Of a stretch of 64,000 bases of DNA, positions 50,030 to 62,220 are shown in pieces. This DNA comes from Rhynochetos jubatus (lineage: Eukaryota > Chordata > Aves > Eurypygiformes > Rhynochetidae). The translations under genes were made by a program, and so were the position numbers. The stretch lies in contig CM050648.1 in NCBI GenBank assembly GCA_027574665.1, forward strand, positions 50,143,200-50,207,199, written 5' to 3'. How positions within the stretch are numbered: position 1 is the stretch's first letter; each line of letters begins with the position of its first letter. The notes under the pieces were generated by a model. The model was given only the letters and a program-made list of their open reading frames with translations, did no database searches and was not told the DNA's origin.

Positions 50030-50110
50030 ACACCCTCAGTAGAGCAGTGCAGTGCCGTGGGGCAGTATTTTAGAGCATCGGTTAAGATTACTTAGGGCAC
50101 TGGCCTAGGA
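50030..50110 (+). repeat. Possible tRNA-like segment of a composite SINE
   Basis: The string gcatcggttaagattactta followed by gggcactggcctaggaag resembles the A-box side of tRNA-derived SINE heads (GGTTAGAGCACTGGCCTAGGA type), with extra bases inserted. A clear B box is not seen. It lies directly before the antisense 5S-like block, so the two may belong to one composite element. Confidence 0.3.
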
Positions 50111-50146
50111 AGGAAGAACGGCACCTACTGATACCCCAGCACCCAC

Positions 50147-50266
50147 GTGTACAGCACCTGGAGCTTTCCTTCGAGGGCTTCTGTCCAGATACTAACCAGA
50201 CCCAACCTCGCTTAGCTTATGAGATTTGACAAGGCCACCCCAGACCAAGGTACTGTGGCTACAGGC
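50147..50266 (-). pseudogene. 5S rRNA-derived fossil, full length, minus strand
   Basis: The plus strand carries tactaaccagacccaacctc followed by gcttagcttatgagat, which is the reverse complement of the 5S rRNA core (ATCTCGGAAGCTAAGCAGGG, then TCGGGCCTGGTTAGTA). The match continues without net length change to ggctacaggc (50257-50266), corresponding to the 5S start GCCTACGGCC, and to tacagcacc (50150-50158), corresponding to the 5S 3' part GGTGCTGTA. The total span of about 120 nt equals mature 5S rRNA. Many substitutions hit the internal promoter, so it is a pseudogene or the 5S part of an ancient SINE, not a working gene. Confidence 0.75.
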
Positions 50267-50529
50267 AGCTGTGCAGGGGGTGTTCCTTACCCCCCTTGCC
50301 CAGACCGGAGGAGATGATTGGCTGCAAATGGTTACATGCAAGAGAATCAAAGAGTCTGAAAGGAGAGTCAAGGCCAGGGAGAAAAAAAGAGGCTGAAGCT
50401 AAAAAGTGGTTCTGGAGTGAGGCTTGTGTGTCGGTGCAGAAGCTAAAAACATTCCCAGGCTCCTCTAAAAGGCTTATATGAGAAGACTGAATGAATTTCA
50501 GAGCAGAACCAATGCCTCTATAACCACTG

Positions 50530-50690
50530 TTTCTGGGATAAATTTACAGCATAAACCCACTGGGACAGATTCAATGTTGGAGCGAGCGAACGCAACTCTA
50601 TTGAAGCTAATGGACTTGTGCCCGCTTAGATCAAAGATGAATTTAGTCTACAGAGAAGGAAAATGGGATTTAACCTGCAAATCACCTGAT
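50530..50690 (+). repeat. Old amniote interspersed repeat fragment
   Basis: Gggacagattcaatgttgg, then gcaactctattgaagctaat, ggacttgtgcc, agatcaaagatgaatttag is a decayed version of the same repeat texture as at 24.4 kb (a 'ccattgaagtcaatggagtt' core followed by 'ctgagatcagaatttggcc'). The open frame 50478-50753 runs through it and is not taken as a gene. Confidence 0.4.
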
Positions 50691-50849
50691 ACAGAGACTA
50701 ACAACATAATATATGATGAAAAGACAAGCAAGAACTCAGAAGTTTGCTTATAATGCTCCATTCTATGCTCATCCATGTAGCCTGCATTCCCTGTGTTTCT
50801 AATTACCCAAAACCTTTCCCACTAGCTAGCACTGTGAAGAACAGTATTT

Positions 50850-50995
50850 AACATTCATATTATAGTAGCAACCAGAGATCCTGTGAGGGTCCCATTACAC
50901 TCAGTGTTCTACAAACACAAAAGCATGCCTAATCCCCACTCCGAAGAACTTACACTATTTTTGTTCCTGTGGACATGTAGACCAATTAGAGCTGC
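50850..50995 (+). repeat. Old sauropsid interspersed repeat fragment
   Basis: The order tagtagcaaccagagatcct, gtgagggtcccattacactc, agtgttctacaaacacaaaa, taatccccactccgaagaac and ttacactat matches a repeat common in turtle and bird genomes (blocks like 'tagcacctagaggccc', 'gtgctgtacaaacaca', 'ctgccccaaagagcttacaa'). I do not give a family name. It follows the 5S-derived and other fossils, so 50.0-51.0 kb is a graveyard of old elements. Confidence 0.55.
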
Positions 50996-53544
50996 TAAAG
51001 TTCAGAGCTGGAGTCAAGATTTAACACTGTGGGACTGATACCCGGGGGGCAATAACTAGGAGACATACCTAGCTACAGCACAACTGGTTTTAGGGAGATC
51101 AAAACTGCAATATATGCACTCCAAATATTCAAATACCAGATTAAAATTGATGAATGGAACGAATGAGGGGACTGTTTACTGTATCTTTGTTGATGTCAAC
51201 AGGGTAATAAATCAACCTAGAGAAGACTGATACAGGAATAAATAAATAAATACTGCTTGTATATATAATTTTCTATTGTGTTCTGCAAACATTCTCAGGT
51301 ACTTGGATAGAAGTAAATATAATTGAAATGTACTATTAAGGCTTTTACTAATCATATTAATGATACCCATACTATTAACTCGTAATTTGAAAGTATCATC
51401 TGCTGCATCCTGGCTTGCGAATGATGCAGCTGGGCAATGAAGCAATGGCAGGTGACTCAGGAATTTTTTCTCTAGGAGGAATAATTTGTGAAGTGGTCAC
51501 AGGCACTGCTTGCACAGACACAAGGTGGTGATGGTCATGTACTCACTCTGCCATGGCTGCGTGCCACTTCCTAAGACAAGCTCACTCCCAGAGCGTATAT
51601 AAAACATTAAAACCAATAAATAAACAAATTGGTTTAAATCTTATAAAATGCTACTTAAAAAAAGAAACGGGACCATCCACAGAGTCTTCTCCATGCCAGT
51701 TCCCTACACCGCTCTGTCAGTAGTCAGGTTTTCAAGCAGTTGTCTTAACTGGAGCACCTTTCAGCTGGATTATAGTGTGTATAAGTAGGTGGGTAGGTCT
51801 GTACAACAACTCCCCCTCACCCTTTCCTCCTGCTTCTCCTCCAAGGTGGCATTTCGGAGGCATGCCAAGAAAGGGCAGCCCCAGAGGGACTGTCAAAAAA
51901 CAGCACAACCCAGAGCAGCCCTGAGGCTGTTCTGAATTGCACCAGGGGTTAAACCTGCCTCCAGCCAGCCTCAGGATTCGGGGTGTACATACAGTATGGC
52001 ACAGCCCACTGTCTCCCCACTCTGTGGTAAACTGACTGATACTCAAGGACGTCTGAAAGCAAACTGAACAGAGCTAGTCTGGATCCAGAGTGCTGCAGCA
52101 GGGAGCAAAGCCTGGACCTTACCCCTGCTTTGCCCAGAAGAAAAGACCGTCCGTGTTCTGTCTCTCAGCCACCGAAACCTGTGCCAGAAGAGCCTCAACC
52201 ATGTTTCCCAAGTGTGGCCTATACCCAAATCTGCGATGCAACTACCTGTCTGCAAACACATTCACTGTGTCAGCCCATGCTAACACTTCCAGGACAAGTG
52301 CAAGTAGGGAAAAGCACTGTGTTTTTAAACTGGCGTCTACTGTTGGAGCATGTATCCTCTGCTGTCTGGGACTGGGAAGACGCTAACACTGGTTAATTAT
52401 CTCCAAGATGAAGGGCTTAATTGGGAATGTCACAAACAAAACTTTCTTCTATTTGAAGAGCTGTCTACCTCACATGGTGCTCAGAGAAATATTAGACAGC
52501 AAACTCAGTTCAGTTTTCATTGTTTCCTTTCTGTTCCATAAAAATGCAAGCAGTCAGGGAAATGCTATCGAACGTGTCTCCTATGCTTCCATCCACACAC
52601 CCAGTACTTACGTGATGACACCCAGACTCAGGCGAGAGAATGATGATGAAGGTCAAGTGTGAAGAAAGGAAACTCTAAACAATAATGGATGATTTATAGC
52701 ATACAGTGAACCTTATCTGGGTCACACTTTTAAAGGGCCCCATTTCTCAACTCTTCTAATTCTTGAATTAATTAAGTTCTCACACCCATTATTTTGTTTC
52801 TCTTTTGATATGCAGCTGAAGACACAGATGTGACAGGCTGAGTGATGCACTTCAAAGCAGTGATTCTTCTTGCGCTGTGTGAGAGCTTTCAACAATCAGC
52901 CTTGTCTCTGCAGCAAGAGGACTCAGTCACTCCTCACTGAAGCTTCTTCAGCCTTCCTCTTGCTCTGCTTATTCAGAACCCTTCTACATCTTTCTTAATG
53001 ATCACTACCAAGGTTTCACTTGTGTGATCTATTGAATTGGAAGTCCTTCCTCAAATCATGCTCATCCAGAGAGAATTAAGAGCTTTCCTACAACCCCCAG
53101 GTATGTTTGATTACATGGGATGATGGACTCTTTCCAAAGAGGAGACTGCTTAAGAGAAAAGACACACTTACTCTCTCTGACGTTCCCATTGCTTGCATGG
53201 ACCTCATCCATCTTCCTGCATTGGCACTCAGATTCTGCTGTTGCAAGTGCAATACAGGCACAGACCTTGACAGGGGAACTAGGCGGTTATCTCCTTACAG
53301 TCTGATCTTCCACATTTTGTCCACAGAAGCCTTGATCCTACAAAGTGCCCCCTGAAGAGCATCACTGGTGTGTCTTCTGCATGGGTAGCCATCTGAGCTC
53401 TTTGTAGGCTGCAGTCTGAAAACCGTAAGTTCAAGTTCAAGAAATTGCCTACCAGACTCCTGTGGCTCTGTGAAAAAAAACAAAAATAATAATAAATCTC
53501 TAAGGGCAATCAAAAATTAATTCTGCAATAAATCTATATGCAAT

Positions 53545-53830
53545 CTGTCGCCTGTACTCCTGTGTGTTTACTTATATTTATAAGATTTGTTTTATGAATG
53601 ATTTGCCATTAATGGAGAAAAGAGAGATTAAGAAACAAAAGCTGTAGCTTCAATCCATCATTAGGGAATTAATCAATTGGCAGCCTGTGCAGACAGCTAT
53701 TTAGATCTGTGGCCTGAACAGCTTAATTGGGGGAAACATGTTAAAAGGCTAGAATGATGTTCAAAGTAGCATAAATTAGTCCATTTTGGACCCATCACAT
53801 GGCCTAATTTAACAACTTCTATACCTCAGA
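53545..53830. promoter_or_regulatory. AT-rich candidate conserved non-coding element
   Basis: About 285 bp of unique sequence carries the palindrome CCATTAATGG (53606-53615), ggaattaatcaattggcag, acagcttaattgggggaaac, and gcataaattagtccattttg, alongside cagacagctatttagatctg. The spread of TAAT/ATTA cores on both strands and the absence of repeats make this one of the better enhancer-like segments here. No cross-species evidence is available. Confidence 0.35.
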
Positions 53831-54185
53831 GTTTGGCAAGTGATCACATCTCTTGAGCTTCTTTGTAGCTTCCTACCCTGATATGGCTATAAAGTATATT
53901 TCCATCTGAAAATGATTAACTATAAACCCTCCAGCTAGTCAATAAAAGGAAAGAGGAAGAAGCCTTCTAGCCTGCACTGTGAAACATTGTCTGTCTTTAT
54001 CCCGGTTCCCTTCCTTCTCTCTGCCCTGCTGTAGATGTTTGTAGCCATTCCCGCAACTGAGGATAGAAGGAGGTCAAGGCCTTCTTCATCGTGGCTCTCA
54101 GATCCCCCCTAGGGCTCATGAGGTTGGGATGCTATTTGCACTCCTACCCTCACTGGTGGCAAGTGATAGGTTCTTATGTTCCTGG

Positions 54186-54220
54186 AAAAAAAAAAAAGGG
54201 GGGGGGGGGGGGGGGGGGGG
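54186..54220 (+). repeat. A12 followed by a pure G23 run
   Basis: Twelve A (54186-54197) are followed by twenty-three uninterrupted G (54198-54220). A pure G tract of this length is rare in vertebrate DNA, can fold into G-quadruplexes and is error-prone in sequencing, so its exact length is uncertain. Confidence 0.85.
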
Positions 54221-56533
54221 ATGCATTCCAGGGTTTCCTAGTTTTAATGACAGTTTGTGAAGTGTTTTGGCCTCTGAGATACACTGTATAAAGGTGGTTG
54301 ACCAGAAAAACCTGTCTGGAATAAGGGCAGTTGGTTCAAACCCTCTACCCTTTTACTAGGAATGAGTGAAACTTCATAAACTTAAGTTTCATTTAAAAGT
54401 TCACTGTTTTCTAGGTTCTGGACCTCAAACTGGCCCTGAATTCAGCAGAAAGCCTGTTTATGATGGGTCCAAGCAAACCCCCATGAAGTCTCTAAACCGC
54501 TTGGGTGCTTGAAATCTGGGACTGGTCCCAGTGGTGAATTTCTCAGCCTCAGCGTGTTACCACCACCGGTGCAATCAATGCCTATACGTTCTGCTGTTCA
54601 CACAGCTGGGGCTGCATAGTTCTAGCTCGTAGGGATGGATACTCCTGGTTACCTCACATGGCGTCAGAGGGATGCTGCCCGGGGACTTTCAAACAACACC
54701 ATTTAGCTTTAGGGTTCTAAGCGTTTCAGCATCTTTGCCAGGCAGTACCCTGACAGCACAGCTAAACCCAACTATCCTTATACATGTATTGTACATGACG
54801 TTTGTTTTGGAGCAAGCTTGGTGCCCTGCATTCCAAGCCTCTGGAGGCATCATGCCATCCTCTTTATTCATCAGCAGTATGCCCAAATCCCAGAGCTGGC
54901 TGAGGTGCAGGCTATCCACATGCTTCCCGTCTGTGAAGGAAAATGCAGAATGCGACATCCAGACGCAGTTTCAGGCACCGTTGTTGTCAGCCAGGCAGGC
55001 TTCAAGTATGCTTGCTGACAACATCATTGATAACTGTGTGCCCCGTCAAGCTCTGCTAGAGATGGAATGGTACTTGTGCAATTCTTGGCCTGGATCTTCT
55101 CCTGGTGGGTCAGAACAACTCAGTCTTTGGGCTTTAAAGAATTAAAATGATTGCATATTCTACCAGAGCGGTGCTAAAATGTTCGGTTGTTGAGCATCCA
55201 GCTCTGGTCTCAGGTACTCTGGATGTAGGCCTGAGTTGTTCTGATTTATTCTGAGCTTTCAGTGGTACAAATGAGATTAGAGTCTGGTTATCTTTTCCTA
55301 CTGATATTGGCTCTGTTAAATTCACACACCTGGCGTACAAGCAGCTGGCATCTTTTAGGAATTTTTTTAATCCATTTTCTCACAACTAATTATTTACGAG
55401 TTTATACTTGTGACAGGCTTTGGTTTAGAGGATCTCTTCCACAGAGCTCTGGGCTCTGCTGATTGTACACTTCGATAACCAAACCAACACCCAAGGCAGG
55501 CTGCAATTTGAGACATATCACTCCTTATATCTCTTTCTTTATTCCAATAGATTGCAGACAAATGCTTTTTCTTGAAAACATGGTAGAAGGTACAGAGCAA
55601 AACAAATACCAAAGCTGCTGCAAAGACTAAAGGCACAGGAGAAAGTGCTCATTTCAGAAGATGTTACCAGAAAAAGACAAAGACCTGGAAGGAGCATCCC
55701 TTCATCTTGTCTCTCAAACCACCAAACGACAGTAACATGCAGCCACTGTCTGGGATAAGGCAAAATGAAGACACAGATAATGCAAAATGAGGAATTGGCA
55801 TGGATTACTTGAATGTAATCCTGAGACAACTTCAAACCGGCTAATAACTGAGGCAGGGAGGTGCTCTGGAGCAAAGGTTTAAGCCATAAGGTGTGCAAAC
55901 ACGAAGTCGTTCAGCTCATCAGCAGTGCAAACACTGGCTGTTGCTAAAAATCTTCAGTCTGGGATAAAGGTGGGGATCCAAGAAGGCAATTTATTTATCA
56001 CCAGTTCCCTGAGAGGGAAGGATGAGAGCATCTGTATCATTAGACATCTTTTACAGCACAGAACATATTTCTCAGCATTTGACACCTTCTTCCCTTGCAG
56101 GAGCACACCCATTCTGCTGGGAGATGTTCTCCTTGCATCTGCAAAGACAGGAGCAAAGTATCTCTGATGGGCAGTGTCCATTAGTCCAGGAATACATATT
56201 CCTTTTCATATATTTCTGCCTGCCACGACAGTATCATCTGGCATAGGAAGTCTAGTCTGGAAGCTCAGGCTCTGTGTGGAAACTAAGGAGTGGTTGTTTT
56301 GCTGTGCAGTGAATTATTTCAGAATAAATAAATAATACGGATGGGTCAGGACAGGGAGCAGAAAATTAATTTGTTCATTCTTCCTTCAGCCCTGTATATA
56401 ACACTGTGCATTTGGCAGGCTACAAAGCTTTCTCTTCTTTCTGTGTCTTAAAATATAATGCTAGATACTCGAAAAGGTAGCCATCTAAATTTTGCATGTT
56501 GAACATATTCAGTTTTTAAAGGAAGGGAAAAGG

Positions 56534-56548
56534 AAAAAAAAAAAAAAA
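56534..56548 (+). repeat. A15 homopolymer in a purine-rich stretch
   Basis: This pure A run lies in aaaggaagggaaaagg-type sequence (56519-56548) and is followed by ccaaagcaaaaaacc. No SINE or LINE body was recognised upstream. Confidence 0.8.
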
Positions 56549-58124
56549 CCAAAGCAAAAAACCCTCAGAATGAAAATGTAAAGGGAAAGAAAGAAGACAC
56601 ACTCTCACAACCTATGCAGTCCAAGCCCACAGTCCTATACCTCCTAGAACTACACAGACCAATGTCTGCATTTCAAACCCTGTTGGTTTCAGAGCTTTTT
56701 TCTTAGTATTTTAGTTACAGAAAACTTCATCTCAGGAAATTAAAGCAAAATGGAGAACTGGGAGCAGAACTGATGGAAAAGAAGCAGACTTTCATGGCAT
56801 AGGAAATTTCTACCACTTTTAGCTAACCTGTTCCTTCCCCTTTTTCCTGGTATGCATGAACCCATGGACCAAAGTGTTCAAGACATAATGTCAGCCAAGA
56901 CCAGCTATTGACGCTACCCAGGAGCTTACTGAACACACCAGAGGAGAAGCAAAGTCACATAAAAGAACTCACTTACAGCTACATACTGCTGCCATACTTC
57001 CTACCTGTAAAAAACCCCATCACTAATCTCAGCAGCCTACACTGAAATTGCAAGAATTTTCCTATTTTGTTTTGCAAATCACAGTGTGCAATGTATGCTC
57101 TGTGCATGTTTCCACAACATACAGTGACTTTCACAGTAAACTGTAAAGATGAATGTGAACTGGTCATTGTTTGAAAGATGTTTACAGCTGCCAACTTAAA
57201 GTAACATAGGGACATTTCGCTTTTAAACGTTGTTACTTAAGGAAAACCTGTCGCAGTGGTGGAGTTCATTGCTCAGTTTTGAATGGACTGGTTTTTTTTC
57301 ACTCTTCTTCTTTCCCATCTTCTTATGGCACTGCTGCAATTATCTAGTTCTTCCAGTAATATTTTTGTGTGCTTTTAAAATGAGTTTCCACACTTACCTA
57401 ATTTTGTATGGCATGAGCAAGAAGTGTCTAAGGCTTGGAGCGGTACATCATTTATAATACTCCTGCTAATTGAAGAAATGTGGGCCAAATCTAAATAGTA
57501 TGTCAACTTCAGCAGTTTAGGGAAAATTATATGTCAGATACTATTACACTCACAGGAAATAGTAGAAGGAAATAGGCAGTAATCAATATGCTATATCATT
57601 GAGTTGGAATTGACTTCTACTTGGCAACGAACCATTAGTCTGTGTAGACATATCAGCTTAGAAATGCTCTGAAAGCCAACTAGCTTTGCTTTGAAGCTTA
57701 GATAATCCACAAATAATAAAAGACCATTGTTAGGTAGTATTCAGATTGTCCTTTTCATCTGCTTACCTATGAGTTGAGAGGGTTTTGTAACGTTGTTTTC
57801 CAAACTGAAATGGGTAAGAGGACTGCATGTTGATATCAGTCAGCATTCAAGACTTTATCAAATTAATACAGGTTCATAACCTCTCTATCCCAAACTATAT
57901 TTCTACTCCACCACAGCAGCCACTAAATTATTCCCAGCTAAATTCCCTTTCACCATGAATCATCTTACTAATGAGCCATGCCTTCTTGCAAATCCAGAAA
58001 CCAGTCCCCCCTGCTGTGGAGAGCTAACACCCCATCAGCTCTCATACCCCACGTCTAGCACTGTATAATCCATGCTATGTGCTGTGCATATTATGTGTAC
58101 GCAGCCACCCTTCATCAGCGCTAA

Positions 58125-58330
58125 TGCTACCAGGTTTTGGTTTGATTGGCTCAGATGGATGAAGCAAAGCAGCAGCTGGGAGGAGCTATTTGATTAATAA
58201 TAAATAGATACCAAGATTTATGATTAACATAGAACATCTTAATGATTTACCATAGCAATGAAACCAATAGGCTGGTATTCCAATCCGATTTCTACAAATT
58301 TGTATAATCCTCAGGGTAAAACAATTTAAT
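58125..58330. promoter_or_regulatory. AT-rich candidate conserved non-coding element
   Basis: The motifs ttggtttgattggctcagat, atttgattaataataaatag, tttatgattaacatag, cttaatgatttaccatag and gaaaccaataggctgg cluster within 200 bp, with E-box-like cagcagctggg just before them. It is unique-looking and enhancer-like; conservation needs alignment. Confidence 0.35.
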
Positions 58331-60786
58331 GTGCTGTCTCTTTTATAGTTACAAAAGGCCTTTCATATGATCAATTATACATAAGAGTATAATAAATGTA
58401 ACTTTCTTCATACTAATCACATCTAACTTAAATTCTCTTGTCGGTCTTTGGAGTGTATGTAGCATTCCCCATAAAGTTTTTAGTCTCAGCTCTTAGCAAA
58501 AGTTAATATACCCAGAACTTCGAAATAAATTATCAGTACAAGGGTCTTCACACTAGTAAAACTGTTCAGACAATGCAGTTTATGAACAAAGCAGTCCCTC
58601 CTTCCAGTCAAGCCCCTTGCTTAACACAGCAAACTCGCTGCTTCCTATCAGGAGGTTGTTTGGAGGCTATGGTGCTGGATCTTTAAAGTTTTGGTTAAGT
58701 AGTGTTGTATTGGTGTCATGACACAAGGCAAGGCACGACTAGCATAAAGATAACATGAAAGTAATATTTTGCATAGTAGATAGATCACAACTAGGAAATG
58801 TAACTGCATGAACACATGCAGACAAATAGTCTCAAAAGCCATGTGGCTTATTAAAACTTTCAAGTCAGAATTACCATCTAATGCAATTCTGGTTTCTAAT
58901 TTCTATAGAATTGCATTTCATAGAAAGAAAGCTGCATGCAGTCACTCCATCTGAAAGCAAAAAGAGCGAGGCAGAGATAGAGAGGACATAGACCTCGCAG
59001 GCACACTGAAAAATAATCTTGAAGTTACGTGCAGGGGACTATGGTGAAGATGACAGCAGACACCAAGAGCAATAGAAAGAGATTGTCCTAAAAGTCTTTC
59101 TACTGTCTTCTAGCTACCTGTTTTGGCATGAACAACATTTTTTGGGATGCATAGCCACAGCATGAAATGTGTGTTCATTCATGATCATTCACAGAATATT
59201 CAAAGGGTGAGGAGTTAGTTGGAAAGCAGTTGAGATTACCTGAGCAGGTGAAAAAGGGGAAAAATCTCGATTATTTGAAGGCTGGAAAGAGAATACTTAG
59301 CACATGGCTGCGACTTCCTATTATGAGAAAGAGAAACCTATAAAAAACACTCGTATAGGACATTAGAGACCTTCAAAATTTTGGCTAAGTAGTAAGACTT
59401 TGGGACCTCTCTTGAAACCGGTTACTGCAAATGTCTTGAAGACTTTTGATTGGATAGAGAATAGCCTTGGTTCTGTGAAACTTACTTCTGGGGGGAAAAA
59501 GACAAGAGAGAGAAAATATATTTAAGAGAGACCCTTCATGAGCAGGACTTTGGGATCTGTATGTAAAAATACTTACACGAGAAGTGCATCCATGCCTGTG
59601 ACACAATTAATGGATTTGAAAAAGTCCAACTTAAAATAAATCTATTTGGAGTTCTTTTTTCCCCCTCTCTCTTTTTTTCAACCTGCTAGATTCAGGTTCT
59701 CCCTTTAAACCACATGTGCCAAAACTTTGTATGTTCCAAGTGAACGTTCCAATTCTGCCGTATTCACCAGAATCCAGGAACTGGTGCTGTAAGAATCCTC
59801 CTTCTCAGTGTTAAAGACTCTTAACAAAATCAAAGTTACTTGCCTAGCATAAATAACATTGAGTTAATTGCCTATCATACGGTTTTGTAGTATCTGCATG
59901 CACTGTCATTGATGTACTGTTGTGAGTTGACCTGGCTTTTGAAAATATTGCCCTTAAAGTCTGGCACATTTTTGGAACCAGGCTGTCAGTGAAGGAAAAA
60001 TGAACTGGAACATCATAATCTGCTTCAGCCATAGCAAAGAGAGAGACATCTGGTAGGCCACTTGGCAGTCAGCCAACAATGAAGACTTCAATTAAAATAA
60101 TGAACATGTTCTCAGGAGTACGGCTCTGAACTGAAGAAGTTATAAGTCTCGGCTGCTCCTTGAAAGTTGGCTGGGGCAGTAGTGGTGGCAGTAGGCCTTT
60201 GTCCTTGCAGGGTACCATGTGTGTTCTGGTGTTCCACGAGCCGTAAAGTCACCATCCTAAATACACCTGTAGAGGGTCAGAAATGAAATAAAAAGCGAGG
60301 TAGAGGAGTAAGAATGGATAGGTTTCACACTTCCTAGAGCCATGTAGAAGCCAGGCCAACCTCCCCAGTCTAATGGCATTGATCTAACTTCCCAGTTGGG
60401 CTGGAAAAGCACCCTGAGATGCTCCATAGCTGGTCTTGCAGCTGTCCTAGATAAGCCTAAGCTTTTCCTGGGAAATAGCATGTTCTGAGATTTCTTACTC
60501 TAAGAGCCAGAGCAGCCTATTTTACCTCCCAGCACAAATCGCCAGCTCCTACTGTCTTGGGTGCCTAACAAAGGGACAGGAATTGTGCCGGCCATCACTT
60601 CCCGAAGAATCGCTAAAATAGAAATCAATGCCCCAGCTGCAAGCCCTTTCAGGAACAAAGAGGTGAGGAAGTAGAGCTATATCAGGTGACAATAGAGCGT
60701 AGCAGATTTCTGTTATTTTGATTTCAAAGCAAATTCCTAGCTGTGATTTGGCTTATGGTCAGCGAGTGAATAAAATTCCAACGGTG

Positions 60787-60810
60787 GTGGCATCCAGATC
60801 TGGATGCCAC
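60787..60810. repeat. Perfect 24-nt palindrome
   Basis: Twelve bases on each side of the centre (between 60798 and 60799, within AGATCT) are exactly complementary: the left arm is GTGGCATCCAGA and the right arm is its reverse complement. There is no spacer, so it could extrude only as a small cruciform or serve as a symmetric binding site. Confidence 0.9.
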
Positions 60811-62139
60811 TAACCCAGCCCAGCTCTAACAAAATGTGCAGCTAGGGTAGATTCTCATCAGCCCATTTGCAGTGGAAAAAAAAAAAATGAACTGCAATAA
60901 AATGCATGCTGTAGCCCAATTTTGGAATTTAAAAGAGCAGTGGATATCCAGTAGATGTGCTATATTTAAGTAAGAGGTTGGACACAGCAAAATGTGTCAC
61001 CTAATGAGGCAGCACACAGGTTCCTACATAAGACCATTTAAATTTGTAATGGTAATTGCTTTATGGCATTGTGAGGTCATTACAATTTGAGATTAAGATG
61101 GCCAAATTGTTGCAGGGAGGATCTTTGGAGACTCTCTTACAAAGCCATTACGAGGCAGTATTACACACACACGAAGTGATTTCAAAGCATGACTTGGAGA
61201 AGACCTCACTACAGTGCTCTTATGGTAAAATTACATTGCGAGACTACAATAAGAAATAAGACTGCAGTACAAGTCTGTGGAGATTAGACTCAATTATGAT
61301 GTCAAAACAAACTGAAACAATGTCAATGCAAGTTATACCATTAAGGTTGAGACTTAAACCTAGGAAAGCAAGGAAATTCTGCATTAAACCTGCCACATTA
61401 CCTTTAAATCACACCCTGGTGCTAAGGTGTTGCAGCAGGTAGAGACCCCTGTTAAATTGTCTCACAGCTCTGGGTATTGTTACATACTGCAGATGATCTC
61501 TGTACAAAATCATTGTCGTTTCATTGCACAAATGTTTAAGTGATTAACCCAAAGTCTTTAACCTATAACTGAAGATCCAACAAAATTCAGGGTTGTAGAG
61601 AGAACTCCAGGTTAACAAGTTATATCTCACCAGGTGTTATGCCTGGACTTTATAGATGTAAAGGGCCTGACCCATTACAAAAATAAATTGAACGATTTAG
61701 GCTCTCTGAGATAAGATTTTCCGATGTCCTTGGGTGTTTTTTTTAATAAGAATATACAGAACATCTATGGGAATTATGTACCATTGTGCCCAGACTGGAT
61801 AAAAATATACTAGGGGATGCTTCTTCTCCTGACAACTTACAGCCTGGATTGAAATAGGAGGTAAAGAGTATGACAACCATTGATTTCTGCAATGTGTTTT
61901 GTAAGAAAGGACCCCTGCTGAGTGAAATGTAGGCAGTACCAGGGCCTGCCTGGGTGCAGCAAACTGTAAGTTTGTGGCCAAAAAGGAGAGGGGGAGGTTG
62001 GGCCAAAGGAAAGATCTTGAAGTCATCCACATTGATTCACTCAAGGAAGACACCCAGTGATCACACAAGTACTCCACTTCAACTTTGCTGCTTTTGGATA
62101 CTGGAACTATGAAAGTGTAAAGGATGTCGGGCTGGAGAT

Positions 62140-62220
62140 GTAGCTGATGTAAGCTGGCTGATCCCCAGTGACTTCTGTAGGATTGCATCAATTTTTGTCA
62201 GCTATGGATCTGGCCCGTAA
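62140..62220 (+). repeat. Old amniote interspersed repeat fragment
   Basis: Gctgatgtaagctggctgat, ccccagtgacttctgtagga, ttgcatcaatttttgtcagc and tatggatctggcccg match the repeat texture 'gaagtcaatggagttgcacc ... cagctgaggatctggccc' known in sauropsids. It is related in style to the fragments at 24.4 and 50.6 kb. Family unnamed. Confidence 0.5.

Noticed and set aside
54672-55145. 157-codon open frame on the plus strand, overlapping an 89-codon minus frame
   Set aside because: No domain, no codon pattern, no splice or promoter context, and both strands are open over the same bases, which is typical of chance frames in GC-balanced DNA.
61697-62191. 164-codon minus-strand open frame
   Set aside because: Its upstream end overlaps an old interspersed repeat at 62140-62220, and nothing in it looks like a protein domain.
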